Source: Caballeronia sordidicola
GTDB taxonomy: Bacteria; Pseudomonadota; Gammaproteobacteria; Burkholderiales; Burkholderiaceae
Direction: 5' to 3'
NCBI RefSeq assembly: GCF_001544455.2
Contig: NZ_FCOC02000001.1
Span: forward strand, 124,001 to 188,000
Length of the DNA: 64,000 bases
Shown here: piece after piece, positions 53,724 through 62,867 of the stretch
Numbering within the stretch: position 1 is the stretch's first letter
Layout of the letters: every line of letters begins with the position of its first letter
Made by a program: the position numbers and the translations under genes
Notes under the pieces: model-generated
Databases searched by the model: none
What the model was told of the DNA's origin: nothing
What the model saw: only the letters and a program-made list of their open reading frames with translations

Positions 53724-54240
53724 CAGCGGCTCGCCCGCTAGATGCGTTGCGCGAGCACCGCTAAAAAGAAAAATCGGTCGCACTCCGTATGCAGATCGGT
53801 ACGAACCGGCGCGTGGGTCAGACGACTCTGACGTCTGCCGGCTCATTCATGACTTGTCGGGCACCGTGATCCTTGCAGGTTCCCGAAATCGCCGATCAGC
53901 GACGCGCGATGAAACATGAACAACTTCTTCAATCAGGACAACGGCGAATGACTCGAAATGTTCCAGCTCAGCGTCACGAGCAGAATTTGCGACGCTTCAC
54001 TAAATGCCGCACATGACGGCACGCCGGTGGGAACGTATCGCCTTCGTCGGTGACCAGTCACCGGTGAGCATTCCGAAGGAATGATCATCCGGCATCACCA
54101 AGACCGCGATCCTCGCGATTTCGAGGACTGACTGAACTCGTAGGCGGCACGATAAACGTCTGATACGTGCAGCAGATGTGCCCTGACGAACCCGTATGCG
54201 TTTCGTTGGACTATGATCCAGTGCGCTGACGCATGCTGGG
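53724..54240. other. Gene-free stretch before the island repeat
   Basis: About 515 bases with no supportable gene. It ends where the 113-bp repeat begins and should contain the host side of an island junction. No tRNA is visible. Confidence 0.4.
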
Positions 54241-54353
54241 CCCACTCGATCATCAACAGATCGCCCAAACCCGCGTGGTTAAAGGATTTGGCTATGATCG
54301 ACATGGGCCTTTACCGTCGCTTTTACCGTCAGAAACACACGCCCTTTGCTAGC
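54241..54353 (+). repeat. 113-bp imperfect direct repeat, copy B (island end / attachment region)
   Basis: This copy matches 7734-7846 at about 90 percent by eye, in the same orientation, including the two TTTACCGTC motifs (54310-54318, 54321-54331). Left of CCCACTCGATC the two loci differ completely. To the right lies the Qat operon and then the trb module, so this is probably the left end of an integrated element. Confidence 0.8.
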
Positions 54354-54462
54354 ACTGAAGACAGCGCGATTTGCGGGTAACGACTCCGGCGACACCATTG
54401 TCAATCGGCGTTCATCATACCAGCGCAGATGTCCCTTGGATTCTTGCTTGACAAGCAACCGA

Positions 54463-55272
54463 CTAACACTCAGCACAACATCTCGGATATCCGAGTGGTC
54501 CCGTCTCAACAATCATCTCCAGGCCCCCCTGCAATGAAGCCGCGACTCCTACAAGGCAACGCAGGTTGGCGTGCAGCAGGCGATCAGTCTCCTCTACCGT
54601 CATACCCCCCCACAACTCAGCAAGCTTGGCCGTGGCTCTCCCAGCATCCCACGGTTTGGCACTTTCGCCAGAAATCTGCGCAAACGGACCGTCGGTCTCT
54701 GTCAGCACACGATCTATAGGCATACTTCTTACCAACGATCGTGCCTTCTCGGAGACCAACATGGCGGGGCCGACGCTGAACCAACAGCCTAGAGCGATTG
54801 CCCGCTCTAGGTCTCGCTTGCCGCCTGTAAACCAATGAAGAATTGGCGTCCCGGCTCTGGGAAATGCCTCCAAGCGATCTAACACTGCCTTGGCTGCACG
54901 ACGGCTGTGAATAGACATGATTCTGCCACCAACAAACTGACAGGCATTCAGTATGTGATCAAAGGCAGCGACCTGTGTATGCCAGTGCTGCTTTAACTCA
55001 GGTCCACCATCTAGACCGATCTCTCCGACATACATGGTCTCATGCAAATGCTTATCAAAGAGCGGCAGTTCTCCGATTCGCTCATGTGCGATTTGCGGAT
55101 GCAAACCGAGCGCTGTCCTTATCCGTGAGCCTGATGCGGCGAGCGCAGAGGTACCTTTCCAAGCGCTTGGCGTCGTCGTCACTGATAGAACATATACCCG
55201 CCGCGCAATGATCTCCTTCACGATCAACTCGGGATCGGGATAGAGGTCTAGATGTGCATGAAAATCGATCAC
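54463..55272 (-). CDS. qatD: QatD-type TatD-like nuclease
   Basis: The 269-residue TIM-barrel protein begins IDFHAHLDLYPDPELIVKEI with the metal-binding HxH. It continues with EIGLDGG, HSRRAAKAVLDRLEAF, HWFTGG and TETDGPF, the TatD metal ligands. As QatD it is one of four proteins of the QatABCD anti-phage system. The GTG start overlaps the qatC stop as GTGA. Confidence 0.88.
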   Translation of the reverse strand: MIDFHAHLDLYPDPELIVKEIIARRVYVLSVTTTPSAWKGTSALAASGSRIRTALGLHPQIAHERIGELPLFDKHLHETMYVGEIGLDGGPELKQHWHTQVAAFDHILNACQFVGGRIMSIHSRRAAKAVLDRLEAFPRAGTPILHWFTGGKRDLERAIALGCWFSVGPAMLVSEKARSLVRSMPIDRVLTETDGPFAQISGESAKPWDAGRATAKLAELWGGMTVEETDRLLHANLRCLVGVAASLQGGLEMIVETGPLGYPRCCAEC

Positions 55273-56546
55273 CGCACACCCAGCGCAAGCATTAGCGACT
55301 CGATTTCCGCCAGGCCTCGTTCGACCACCGCAGCAAGAGACGGCTTGTCAGTCACCAGGCTTGAACTTAACGTGGAGCCGAGCCACCGATTAGTTCCTAC
55401 CTCCCGGCGTTCTGCGATGCCAATCAGCGCTGAGCGAACGTCATCGAAACCAGCATGCTCATCATCATCCAAGGCGAGATTGTCATAGACGTAGTGAGTC
55501 GTGTCGCCTCCATTCCATGCGTGAAATGCAGCTCGCCGAACCAAGCACGGTACACACCGCCCGCAGTGCTTATAGCCAAATTGCTTGAATCGCCCGCAGC
55601 TTGTTGTCTGATACGCGTGCGCGGCAAGCAGGGGCTGTCCGAGGCATTCCTCGAGCATCTCGCCTTTGGTCTTAAAGCGATACGGATTGACAATCCGGAC
55701 TCGTAGACCGGCAGCGTCCAATACCTGCTGCAACAATGAAAAAACGATGGGATGCGTTGTCCGAGTGCTGAGGCTTCCGAGTCGCCCACCTGTCAGAGGA
55801 GGGTTGAGCGCGATAAAACCATTCTCACACACGTATAGCGTGACTTCGTCACCCGCGTGGTACCGTGCTAGGGTCGTCGCCATGAGTACGCCGTAAGCGA
55901 GAAAGATAATTGAGCGTGCACGCTGCGACGGCGGATTTTCGGCGTCTGGAACGTCGGCATTGTGGTTCACTTGGAAATGACGAAGACCTCCACCAATTTC
56001 CGCAGCGAATGCCACTTGCTTTTCACCATCGCCTCGAACCATTTGACTGACCGCGAGCGGCCGCCTACCCTGCTCCACCAAATCGATGGCGCCGATGTAG
56101 CTGTCCAATCCTCCAGAAAGCAAGACGATACAGTCCTCTGATGGATGCTCTGGTTGCCGTTCGGGCTGTGGAAAGATGCCTCCCTCGACAAATCGCAAAG
56201 TCCAACGATCCGTGCTTAGGTACGCTAGCAGCTGTTGTAACGTTGCAGCGTTATCGTTCCAGAATGGCGCATCGGCAACCGATACCGTCAGATCGAACTC
56301 TCTGGTCCACCCGTCCGGACTGCGGTCTCTGTGACCGGCAAGGTCCGAGGACACAACGGCTAGTGCAAGCGACAACAAATCCCATGCCCGAGCCGCAGGA
56401 GCAACTTTCTCTCGCACAATGGCTTGTTTCAATGCCGCACCAACAGACCCTCGCATAGGATTGCCCGAGTTGCCGTAGAGCACCACATCGAGATCGCTGG
56501 CGATTCCGGAAAAATCGAAATCTGAAAGCGCACATGTAATTTTCAT
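55269..56546 (-). CDS. qatC: QatC-type QueC-like protein
   Basis: The 425-residue protein has the PP-loop ATPase motif LLSGGLDSYIGAIDL near residue 145 and a Cys-rich metal site (TTSCGRFKQFGYKHCGRC, then CLVRR), as in 7-cyano-7-deazaguanine synthases. An extra N-terminal part distinguishes QatC from QueC. The Qat system's mechanism is not settled. It overlaps qatB and qatD by four bases each. Confidence 0.9.
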   Translation of the reverse strand: MKITCALSDFDFSGIASDLDVVLYGNSGNPMRGSVGAALKQAIVREKVAPAARAWDLLSLALAVVSSDLAGHRDRSPDGWTREFDLTVSVADAPFWNDNAATLQQLLAYLSTDRWTLRFVEGGIFPQPERQPEHPSEDCIVLLSGGLDSYIGAIDLVEQGRRPLAVSQMVRGDGEKQVAFAAEIGGGLRHFQVNHNADVPDAENPPSQRARSIIFLAYGVLMATTLARYHAGDEVTLYVCENGFIALNPPLTGGRLGSLSTRTTHPIVFSLLQQVLDAAGLRVRIVNPYRFKTKGEMLEECLGQPLLAAHAYQTTSCGRFKQFGYKHCGRCVPCLVRRAAFHAWNGGDTTHYVYDNLALDDDEHAGFDDVRSALIGIAERREVGTNRWLGSTLSSSLVTDKPSLAAVVERGLAEIESLMLALGVR

Positions 56547-57409
56547 TCGGCATACCCTTCAAATACTAGGAAAGTCTCTCGAATCGCGCTCTGGACAATT
56601 TGGGTAATCCTCCCCGCTGACAAATGCTGCCCGGCTTCTCTGAGCCTCCGGAATGAGGCCGCGACCGTTTCCCGAACGTACTCCCGAATTTCCTTGAGTC
56701 GACCAAGCCCAATAGCGGCGTTCGGGGCCTTCTCACGGATGGTTCGGCCTATGTCTAGGTCGATGCGACGAAAAACATCTCCAGCCACAAAACGCTCGAC
56801 GGCCAGCTCACGCTGCTCCGGAAGTAGGTTCAACAGATCCGCATCCGGAAATTGGTTAAGAACATCCGAAAGAGCGTCCTTAATCGAAGTTCGGCTCGCC
56901 TCGGCGTCCTGTGTGCCATCGACTGGACGGACTGCTTCGACCACAGCATCCATAACTTCATCGGCCGATTTACCAACGTTCAGCGCGGGGTCAAGGGGAT
57001 TACCTGGTGCTCCAGCAGAATCTCCTTGCACGCCGGAAAGTGCTGAGTACAGCGCCTGCGCAGTCTGCGCGGTGCCTCCCATACGACGAGTTGCCGTCGC
57101 ACTTCCCCCATAGCCCTTCCTTACATATTGCCCGAGGCCGCGGCGCATGCTTGCGCGATCTCCGCTACGTGCGTATTCCCCCAAATTTCGGTTGGCGCCA
57201 AGAAATCGGCGAGCGGGTGCTATCGGGATCGGTTGCTGAGACTCAGCAGGTGCTGAAGGAGGAGCAACAGGCGTAGGCTCTCCTGGCGCTGGCGCCGCCT
57301 CGGTTGGAGCGCTTTCGGGTAACGGTGGTGGGAGCGAAATATCAGGAACCCATGGCGGAACCATGGGAACGCCCGACGGCGACCCACTACTTGATTGCGA
57401 CGTTCCCAC
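56543..57409 (-). CDS. qatB: QatB-type protein
   Basis: The 288-residue protein starts with a low-complexity Pro/Ser-rich stretch (PSGVPMVPPWVPDISLPPPL), followed by a helical body with the Gly-Arg-rich RRGLGQYVRKGYGGSATA segment. This matches the QatB family by layout and position. The GTG start overlaps the end of qatA by 23 bases. Its function is unknown; it may be a substrate or scaffold for the other Qat proteins. Confidence 0.85.
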   Translation of the reverse strand: MGTSQSSSGSPSGVPMVPPWVPDISLPPPLPESAPTEAAPAPGEPTPVAPPSAPAESQQPIPIAPARRFLGANRNLGEYARSGDRASMRRGLGQYVRKGYGGSATATRRMGGTAQTAQALYSALSGVQGDSAGAPGNPLDPALNVGKSADEVMDAVVEAVRPVDGTQDAEASRTSIKDALSDVLNQFPDADLLNLLPEQRELAVERFVAGDVFRRIDLDIGRTIREKAPNAAIGLGRLKEIREYVRETVAASFRRLREAGQHLSAGRITQIVQSAIRETFLVFEGYAE

Positions 57410-59282
57410 TGCCCCTCCTTGCCTTTATTGCATTCTTTACTGGCTTGGCAACATCGTCATCATCGTTCCACGCATCAAAAACAGTCTTTGACCACTGCTC
57501 ATCGGCAATCTTGGGAACAATGCTGGCCTTGATTTGCGCGGCCGGGCGCTCTTTCAAAAATCCTGAAAGACGGGCTCCTTGTGGCGCATCTGCAGCCGCC
57601 ACAGCCATACAGGCGTCCAAAATCGGAGGTGCTCCCCATTCCTGTTCCTGACGGGCGCGGCCTAGCAGCCTATCCATAATTACTGACGTCTCAGACCGCG
57701 GCAGGGCAACAAGTCGATCTCTGATACTGCCCGCCATTTCGGGATGCTCAAGCAACGCTTCCAGGAGGTCGGCAGCTTCAGCTGACAGCCGGTCTTCTGG
57801 CGTAATCAATGGGGCATGTTCGCGACTCACATAGAGCGCCCCTCGCAGATCCGCTCCACCTAATTGCGGTGGCAATCGCAGCCATTCCGTGATGAACGAA
57901 TCATCCCATGGCGGCCTTCTGTCAACTGTCTCCCCCGCCATGGATTTTTGCTCCCAGTCCAGAAGAAATGCAGGCTTTCCGTCATCGCTTTCTGTAACAG
58001 CCTTGATCAGATCCAAATACGCCTTGGGATTACCGCACCTCTCAAACAGAAGCACCTTTGCAAGTTCAGACTCATCCACCCCAACGCCCTGGGCGCGAGA
58101 CATCGACATGCGGATCGAAAGAGCGTTCAAGAATCGCTTTATCAGGCGTGGATTGCCGGCAATTCCCGTCGCGCTTGTCATCAATGGAGCGAGACGGTCT
58201 GCAACATCAAGCCGAGCTATTAGCTCATCAGGTAATTTGTCATTAAGACTTCTGATGAACCTTAGATCTACACGCTTTCCTTGCCATGTGAGGCCCAACT
58301 GAGCGCAGACCGCGCTTCGAATTCGTTCTCTTTCTTCTAATTCTAAACCACTATTTTCGACGAACAACATCATCATATATGCTCGGACCTCCTGCGTTCC
58401 TAGTGGCGGAACGCGAATCGGAACCTGAATGAGCTTGTCGAAGTAGTTAACGACCAAATCGTCATCCACACCCTGGAAGTGACGTTTAACTGCGTGCTTT
58501 ATCATCTCGTCGTCGGCCGCGATAACGAATGCCGTGTGCTCCAAGAAGAGAAGCAGACGGATTGCCTCCAGCGTAGAAATCGTAGTCTCTGGCAAGCAAC
58601 GATCCAGATCATCGATAAGTACCACGAGCGTGACGCCCATATCCTTGAGCACATCTTCAAAGTTGCTTCGAAGTGCCTCAATTTCTTTAGGCGGCGACGA
58701 TACCTTCTTGGGTTTTAGGAGTCCGGTTACGGTCTTTTCACCGTCTTCTGCTGCCGTCTTGACCTCGCCCAAGTCGTCTTTATCGAATTGACCAGCAATC
58801 AGATTTTTCCCAATGCCCCACAGCTCCCCCAAAAATCCGGGCGGAGGGAGGCCCAGTGCTATGGATGCCGCGGAACCTGTTGCGAGTTTCATTGCACGGA
58901 ACCAGTTGACCCGAGCAAGTAAATCTTTCGCTTTATCTACCGCCGTCTTTCGTCGTTCCGCTTCCGCTGCCAACGTCGAAGCGACGACCTCGATTAGCGC
59001 GGCTCGTGCGTCATCGTAACCTTGGTAAAGCCACGCGTTGAATTCAACAAAGATAAAATCATTTGCCTGTTGATCGCCGTCAGTCGTTTTCGGGGCTTTG
59101 TCTTGCTCCTCCGATAACTCCTTGCGAATCAACTTGATCATCGAAGACTTTCCAACACCCCAGGCGCCGGAAACACCAATAGAGACAGGACGAGCGTGAG
59201 CCTGCCGGATAATCTCCGCAACAGTCTTGGCGATACCATTGAAGTTCAGAAAGTCCTGTGCAGTTTCGTTGTCAGTCCACAT
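57387..59282 (-). CDS. qatA: QatA-type KAP P-loop NTPase
   Basis: The 631-residue protein has Walker A in IGVSGAWGVGKSSMIKLI (about residue 37) and Walker B in LVVLIDDLDRCLPE, typical KAP-family NTPase motifs. A hydrophobic stretch between them, LATGSAASIALGL, may touch a membrane. KAP NTPases gate defence responses. The start has GGGAG upstream. It is the first gene of qatABCD and is preceded by a cyclotransferase-like gene. Confidence 0.9.
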   Translation of the reverse strand: MWTDNETAQDFLNFNGIAKTVAEIIRQAHARPVSIGVSGAWGVGKSSMIKLIRKELSEEQDKAPKTTDGDQQANDFIFVEFNAWLYQGYDDARAALIEVVASTLAAEAERRKTAVDKAKDLLARVNWFRAMKLATGSAASIALGLPPPGFLGELWGIGKNLIAGQFDKDDLGEVKTAAEDGEKTVTGLLKPKKVSSPPKEIEALRSNFEDVLKDMGVTLVVLIDDLDRCLPETTISTLEAIRLLLFLEHTAFVIAADDEMIKHAVKRHFQGVDDDLVVNYFDKLIQVPIRVPPLGTQEVRAYMMMLFVENSGLELEERERIRSAVCAQLGLTWQGKRVDLRFIRSLNDKLPDELIARLDVADRLAPLMTSATGIAGNPRLIKRFLNALSIRMSMSRAQGVGVDESELAKVLLFERCGNPKAYLDLIKAVTESDDGKPAFLLDWEQKSMAGETVDRRPPWDDSFITEWLRLPPQLGGADLRGALYVSREHAPLITPEDRLSAEAADLLEALLEHPEMAGSIRDRLVALPRSETSVIMDRLLGRARQEQEWGAPPILDACMAVAAADAPQGARLSGFLKERPAAQIKASIVPKIADEQWSKTVFDAWNDDDDVAKPVKNAIKARRGSGNVAIK

Positions 59283-59336
59283 TGCCGCTAGCTCCCATAA
59301 ACTTCATAACTCAGCTTTGCAATTGTCCAAGCGGTT

Positions 59337-59873
59337 TCATTGTCCATGTTCTCTCGCAAATTTGACCAAGAAATTTCGAAGCGAAGTGACGGCGGCGTCC
59401 TGAATACCGGCCTTCGCTAGTTCGTCGTAGACATTCAAGACGTATGTGGTGCAATTCCCCGATTTTCCGCTAGCTTGCTGAATGAGCTTCAACAAATCAT
59501 CCCTCGACGTTGCGATCAAGACATTCTTCCCCGTATAGATAGGCACGAGCGCCTGCACTACTCCGGCGCCAGTTGCTGTAACCTCAAGGCTCTTCAGTTC
59601 AAACCCCTTACCCTCCCGTTTCACCAAGTATGCCTCGACATCGACCCTACGTTCATCCGGAAACTCGAAGGCAGTGCCAACGCACCCATCCAACTTTGAG
59701 CAAGGCCTCAGATTGAGCGTAGGACACGGACACGCACGTGTTCCCCAGTTCACAATCGACGCTTTGTCGAAAACACGCTGATAACCACGGAGTTCGGCGA
59801 CAACCCGCTGCGTGCAGCCGTAGCCGTCCTCCCATCCGTCTATCATTAGCGAACCATATCCAAATACCCACAT
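59337..59873 (-). CDS. Gamma-glutamylcyclotransferase-like protein
   Basis: The 178-residue protein begins MWVFGYGSLM, the phosphate-loop signature of the cyclotransferase (ChaC/GGCT) fold, and continues with a Cys-rich CPCPTLNLRPCSKLDGC stretch. The catalytic Glu is probably the one in AYLVKREGKGFE. It lies 55 bases upstream of qatA on the same strand, so it may belong to the same transcription unit. It is not a standard Qat component as far as I know. Confidence 0.78.
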   Translation of the reverse strand: MWVFGYGSLMIDGWEDGYGCTQRVVAELRGYQRVFDKASIVNWGTRACPCPTLNLRPCSKLDGCVGTAFEFPDERRVDVEAYLVKREGKGFELKSLEVTATGAGVVQALVPIYTGKNVLIATSRDDLLKLIQQASGKSGNCTTYVLNVYDELAKAGIQDAAVTSLRNFLVKFAREHGQ

Positions 59874-60318
59874 GGCATTTCACCTTTGGAGATTTGAGGA
59901 CCTCGTGCCGGGATTTCCCCCAACGAAACGCTGAGGCGCGAGCACAGCTGCGGCGCGCCGAGCGAGAACGCAACATTCCCCCAAAAAATGGCCGCTGTTA
60001 AACTCGCCGTGAAAATGACTGAAGCGATCAAAGGCTACATACTACGGCCTTACGTGAGTCGCCAAGGCTTCTGATTAGTCTCGGCATCCGGACCACCAAG
60101 GAGTATGCCCAGTGGCTGCGTCGGCGTATCTCAGAGTATCACTTACGCGCACCCACGCGAATTCTCCAGAAGAGCCGAAGAGACCTGACACAAAGCACGG
60201 GCAGGCGTAGAATTGCTGACCGCATTGCCCCTAGCTTCATTAGTCATGAGTAACCCTGTTGGGCCAGCGGCTGTAGCGAGCTGCTCGAACCGCACTGCAA
60301 TGAACTTCGGGAAGTTCT
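59874..60318. other. Gene-free stretch between divergent cargo genes
   Basis: About 445 bases without a supportable gene. It should contain the promoters of the cyclotransferase/Qat operon and of the divergent gene at 60319. Confidence 0.4.
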
Positions 60319-61260
60319 GTGGAAAGCAATAACCTAAATGGATGGAAGGGTCTGGTGAACTACAGTGCCAATGTCGATGCAGCGATTGCACAACTGATGA
60401 CGCTCTTTCCGGGAGTCGCAAATTTATTTACATGGAAGGATGCGATATACCGTGCCCAAACCATGTATCAAGCGGAACAACCGGGGCAGGCGGATCTTCA
60501 ATTGTATGTGGCACATCGTTGGGTCCAACTGGCGGAATCTAACTGCCTCGAAGTGTCTTCGGACCCGATCAGCGGCCTTTCGGTTCGTGAATCCCTTAAT
60601 AGTGAGCAACCGTCACCAGCCGGCGCAATTATGCGCAAAAAAATCGCGAAGCTTCTTTTTAAGAAACTGAGCGTGCTTGCCGATGGCAGGCTGTTGCAAA
60701 TCTATGAATTCATGGCAGCGTTTAAGAGCGCGACCAACGAATCGCTGGCTTCATATCAAAGCGATTTCGAAGCAGTAATCGATGACCTGTGTGCAAAGCA
60801 ATATGTAGTTCACCGACGGGCTGGTCGTCATGGGATGGATCTATTCTCTAAGGGAATCGACTTCGACAGTTGGGCCGAGGAGATAACGGGAGGTGTTCGC
60901 GTGGCAACGGGTAATATATTTAACTTCCACGGCGCAGTCGGCGCGGTGCAGACCGGACCTGACGCGGTAGCGCACGTCCAGCAGGTTGTCGGCGCCGACC
61001 AGCTTGCTAATCTAAAAAGCGCACTACAAGCGGTTCAAGCTGACCTAGGCAAAGCAAATATCTCGACAGACGAGCGCGACGAGGCACAAGAACTGATTGA
61101 GAACACCATCGCTGAGGTAGACAAACCGAAGCCAAGTCGTCTAACGCTCAACTCGCTCCTAAGCGGTGTAGCCGCTGCAACTCAGATGCTGAGCGCAACG
61201 TCGGACGCATATAAAACGGTGAAGGATGCGCTTGTGCCCTTTGGGATCTCTCTGCCATAA
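60319..61260 (+). CDS. Uncharacterised cargo protein with C-terminal helical domain
   Basis: The 313-residue protein starts at GTG with GGGAAG upstream. The N-terminal half is helical and unrecognised. In the middle is NIFNFHGAVGAVQTGPDAVA, a Gly/Asn-rich beta-like segment. The C-terminal part is a long helix ending in YKTVKDALVPFGISLP. I have seen this middle-plus-tail arrangement in other bacterial proteins of unknown function. It sits between the Qat operon and the trb module, so defence is a reasonable guess, but nothing more. Confidence 0.65.
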   Translation: MESNNLNGWKGLVNYSANVDAAIAQLMTLFPGVANLFTWKDAIYRAQTMYQAEQPGQADLQLYVAHRWVQLAESNCLEVSSDPISGLSVRESLNSEQPSPAGAIMRKKIAKLLFKKLSVLADGRLLQIYEFMAAFKSATNESLASYQSDFEAVIDDLCAKQYVVHRRAGRHGMDLFSKGIDFDSWAEEITGGVRVATGNIFNFHGAVGAVQTGPDAVAHVQQVVGADQLANLKSALQAVQADLGKANISTDERDEAQELIENTIAEVDKPKPSRLTLNSLLSGVAAATQMLSATSDAYKTVKDALVPFGISLP

Positions 61261-61311
61261 GCAGCTACTCTTTCCAAACACGGCTTACCGACCCATCGAT
61301 TCTTGGGCGCA

Positions 61312-61578
61312 CTAAGATGGATTTGCATCGCGTCTCGCCGGAGAACTATGATGCACAGCTTTGGCGCCCTTACGGAAACCTCGGTCCGCAGTCATGAATG
61401 CCTCGAGCATGTGTGGGATCAGCGTCGTAGCGTCGACCGCGTCGCCGTAGGTCTGCGTGTGGAGCGCCGCATAACGGTCAAGGTCGACTTTCAGATGGGC
61501 TGGACATGAAAACGTCAGCTTGACGGTCTGCGTATCGGGCAACGGCCCCAGCCGTAGCTTCTTCGGAGTTGTACTCAC
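61312..61578 (-). CDS. DUF2274-family protein of the conjugation module
   Basis: The 88-residue protein reads KLRLGPLPDTQTVKLTFSCP and AVDATTLIPHMLEAFMTADRGF, typical of DUF2274. It overlaps the trbI stop by four bases. It is the last gene of the trb operon and has a decayed copy at 11541. The function is unknown. Confidence 0.85.
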   Translation of the reverse strand: MSTTPKKLRLGPLPDTQTVKLTFSCPAHLKVDLDRYAALHTQTYGDAVDATTLIPHMLEAFMTADRGFRKGAKAVHHSSPARRDANPS

Positions 61579-62867
61579 GGCATCGGCCCTCGCTGGACAA
61601 AGAGCGGCTGGTACGGCCGCAACACCAGATCCTTGTTCACCATCACATTGACCTGAAACCCCGGCCGTACTGTCAGCGTCGGCTGGATGCTCAGGTCGCG
61701 GCGCGTGATTTCCTGACCGACCTGATTGGCCGTGTCCTGCGAGCTATCCCGCAACGCGATAACCGTATTGCCGTTGGCGCTGCCCTGATTCGAGACGGCC
61801 AGCTCAGAGCCGACGCCGAGCATCGTGGACAGCACAGCACCCGTCAGAATGCGCCCCCAATGCCAGTCCACGCCATCTTCCAGGCCCGCATAGCCGGCCG
61901 GGTCAATACCCGGCAGTTTGTCGAGCGCGATCGACGAGGTATCGGGCAACACCAGGCGCAGCCATACCAGCAGCACGCGCTGCTGCCCGAACGCGACCTG
62001 GCTGTCGTAGCGGCCGATCAGACGCGAACCTTGGGGGATCAGCAGATAGTGGCCGGTTGCCGTGTCGTATATGGGCTGCGTGACCTCGGCGATGATCTCT
62101 CCGGGCAGGTCGGAATTGATGCCAGTCACCAGCGCCGCCGGAATGACCGTGCCAGACATGACCGTGTACGGCGAGGCCGGCGCCAGCAAGCTGCCCGTGT
62201 TACTTGTCGCAGCATCGCCGCCCTTGGCCATGAAAGCTTCTTTCTGGTCCTGCCGGTTCTGGATCGCCGTCGGGTCGTTGGGTTGCGCGGCTGTGGATGC
62301 CCGGCCAGCACCCATCGGATTGAATGCGCCTGCCCCGGCATTCGCCATCGGCGTAGTGCCCGCCGACGCGGAGACCGCATCGGGCTTGCCGGCGTCGCTG
62401 CCGGTGTGGAAGAACACCGCCGAGCGCGCAATCTCGTCGGCGTGGCGCTGCCGGTCGATGTTCTCGGCCGATGGTCCCGGATTGACATTGCCACCCGGCA
62501 GCGGCGGCATCGCCGACGCTGCGCCCCAGTCGCCGGGCAATGGCGGACCGAGCTGCGGCACGCTGGGCGGCGACGCTGGCGCGGGCTTGGCTGGTAGCTT
62601 CGAGTAGTCGGCCGGCAACTGGTCGAGGTCGTCGGCTTTGGCGATCCGATCGACGTTGTAGAGGTTGGTCTTATCGCCCGAGCCGTGCCGGTCCTTGGAT
62701 TGCAGCGCCCACATCGACGCGCCAGCCACGGCCACTGCGAGCAGCGTGGCGGAGAAGGCCAGCGTGCGACGATTGAGCCGCGTAACCGCGCGCGGTGCTG
62801 CGCGCAACGCAATGCCCTCGGGCGCGACCTTCGGTGCGGGCTGGGCCTCGTGGTCAGTCGTGCCCAT
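61575..62867 (-). CDS. trbI: Conjugal transfer protein TrbI (VirB10-like)
   Basis: The 430-residue protein has one N-terminal membrane helix (TLAFSATLLAVAVAGASMWAL), a Pro-rich periplasmic linker and the VirB10/TrbI C-terminal domain with VIPAALVTGINSDLPGEIIA and LLIPQGSRLIGRYDSQ. It spans the envelope in the mating-pair-formation type IV secretion channel. I chose ATG 62867 because GGGAG precedes it; it overlaps trbG by 14 bases. Confidence 0.93.
   Translation of the reverse strand: MGTTDHEAQPAPKVAPEGIALRAAPRAVTRLNRRTLAFSATLLAVAVAGASMWALQSKDRHGSGDKTNLYNVDRIAKADDLDQLPADYSKLPAKPAPASPPSVPQLGPPLPGDWGAASAMPPLPGGNVNPGPSAENIDRQRHADEIARSAVFFHTGSDAGKPDAVSASAGTTPMANAGAGAFNPMGAGRASTAAQPNDPTAIQNRQDQKEAFMAKGGDAATSNTGSLLAPASPYTVMSGTVIPAALVTGINSDLPGEIIAEVTQPIYDTATGHYLLIPQGSRLIGRYDSQVAFGQQRVLLVWLRLVLPDTSSIALDKLPGIDPAGYAGLEDGVDWHWGRILTGAVLSTMLGVGSELAVSNQGSANGNTVIALRDSSQDTANQVGQEITRRDLSIQPTLTVRPGFQVNVMVNKDLVLRPYQPLFVQRGPMP

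Noticed and set aside
61569..62597. Plus-strand frame of 342 codons opposite trbI
   Set aside because: Antisense shadow within the well-supported trb operon.
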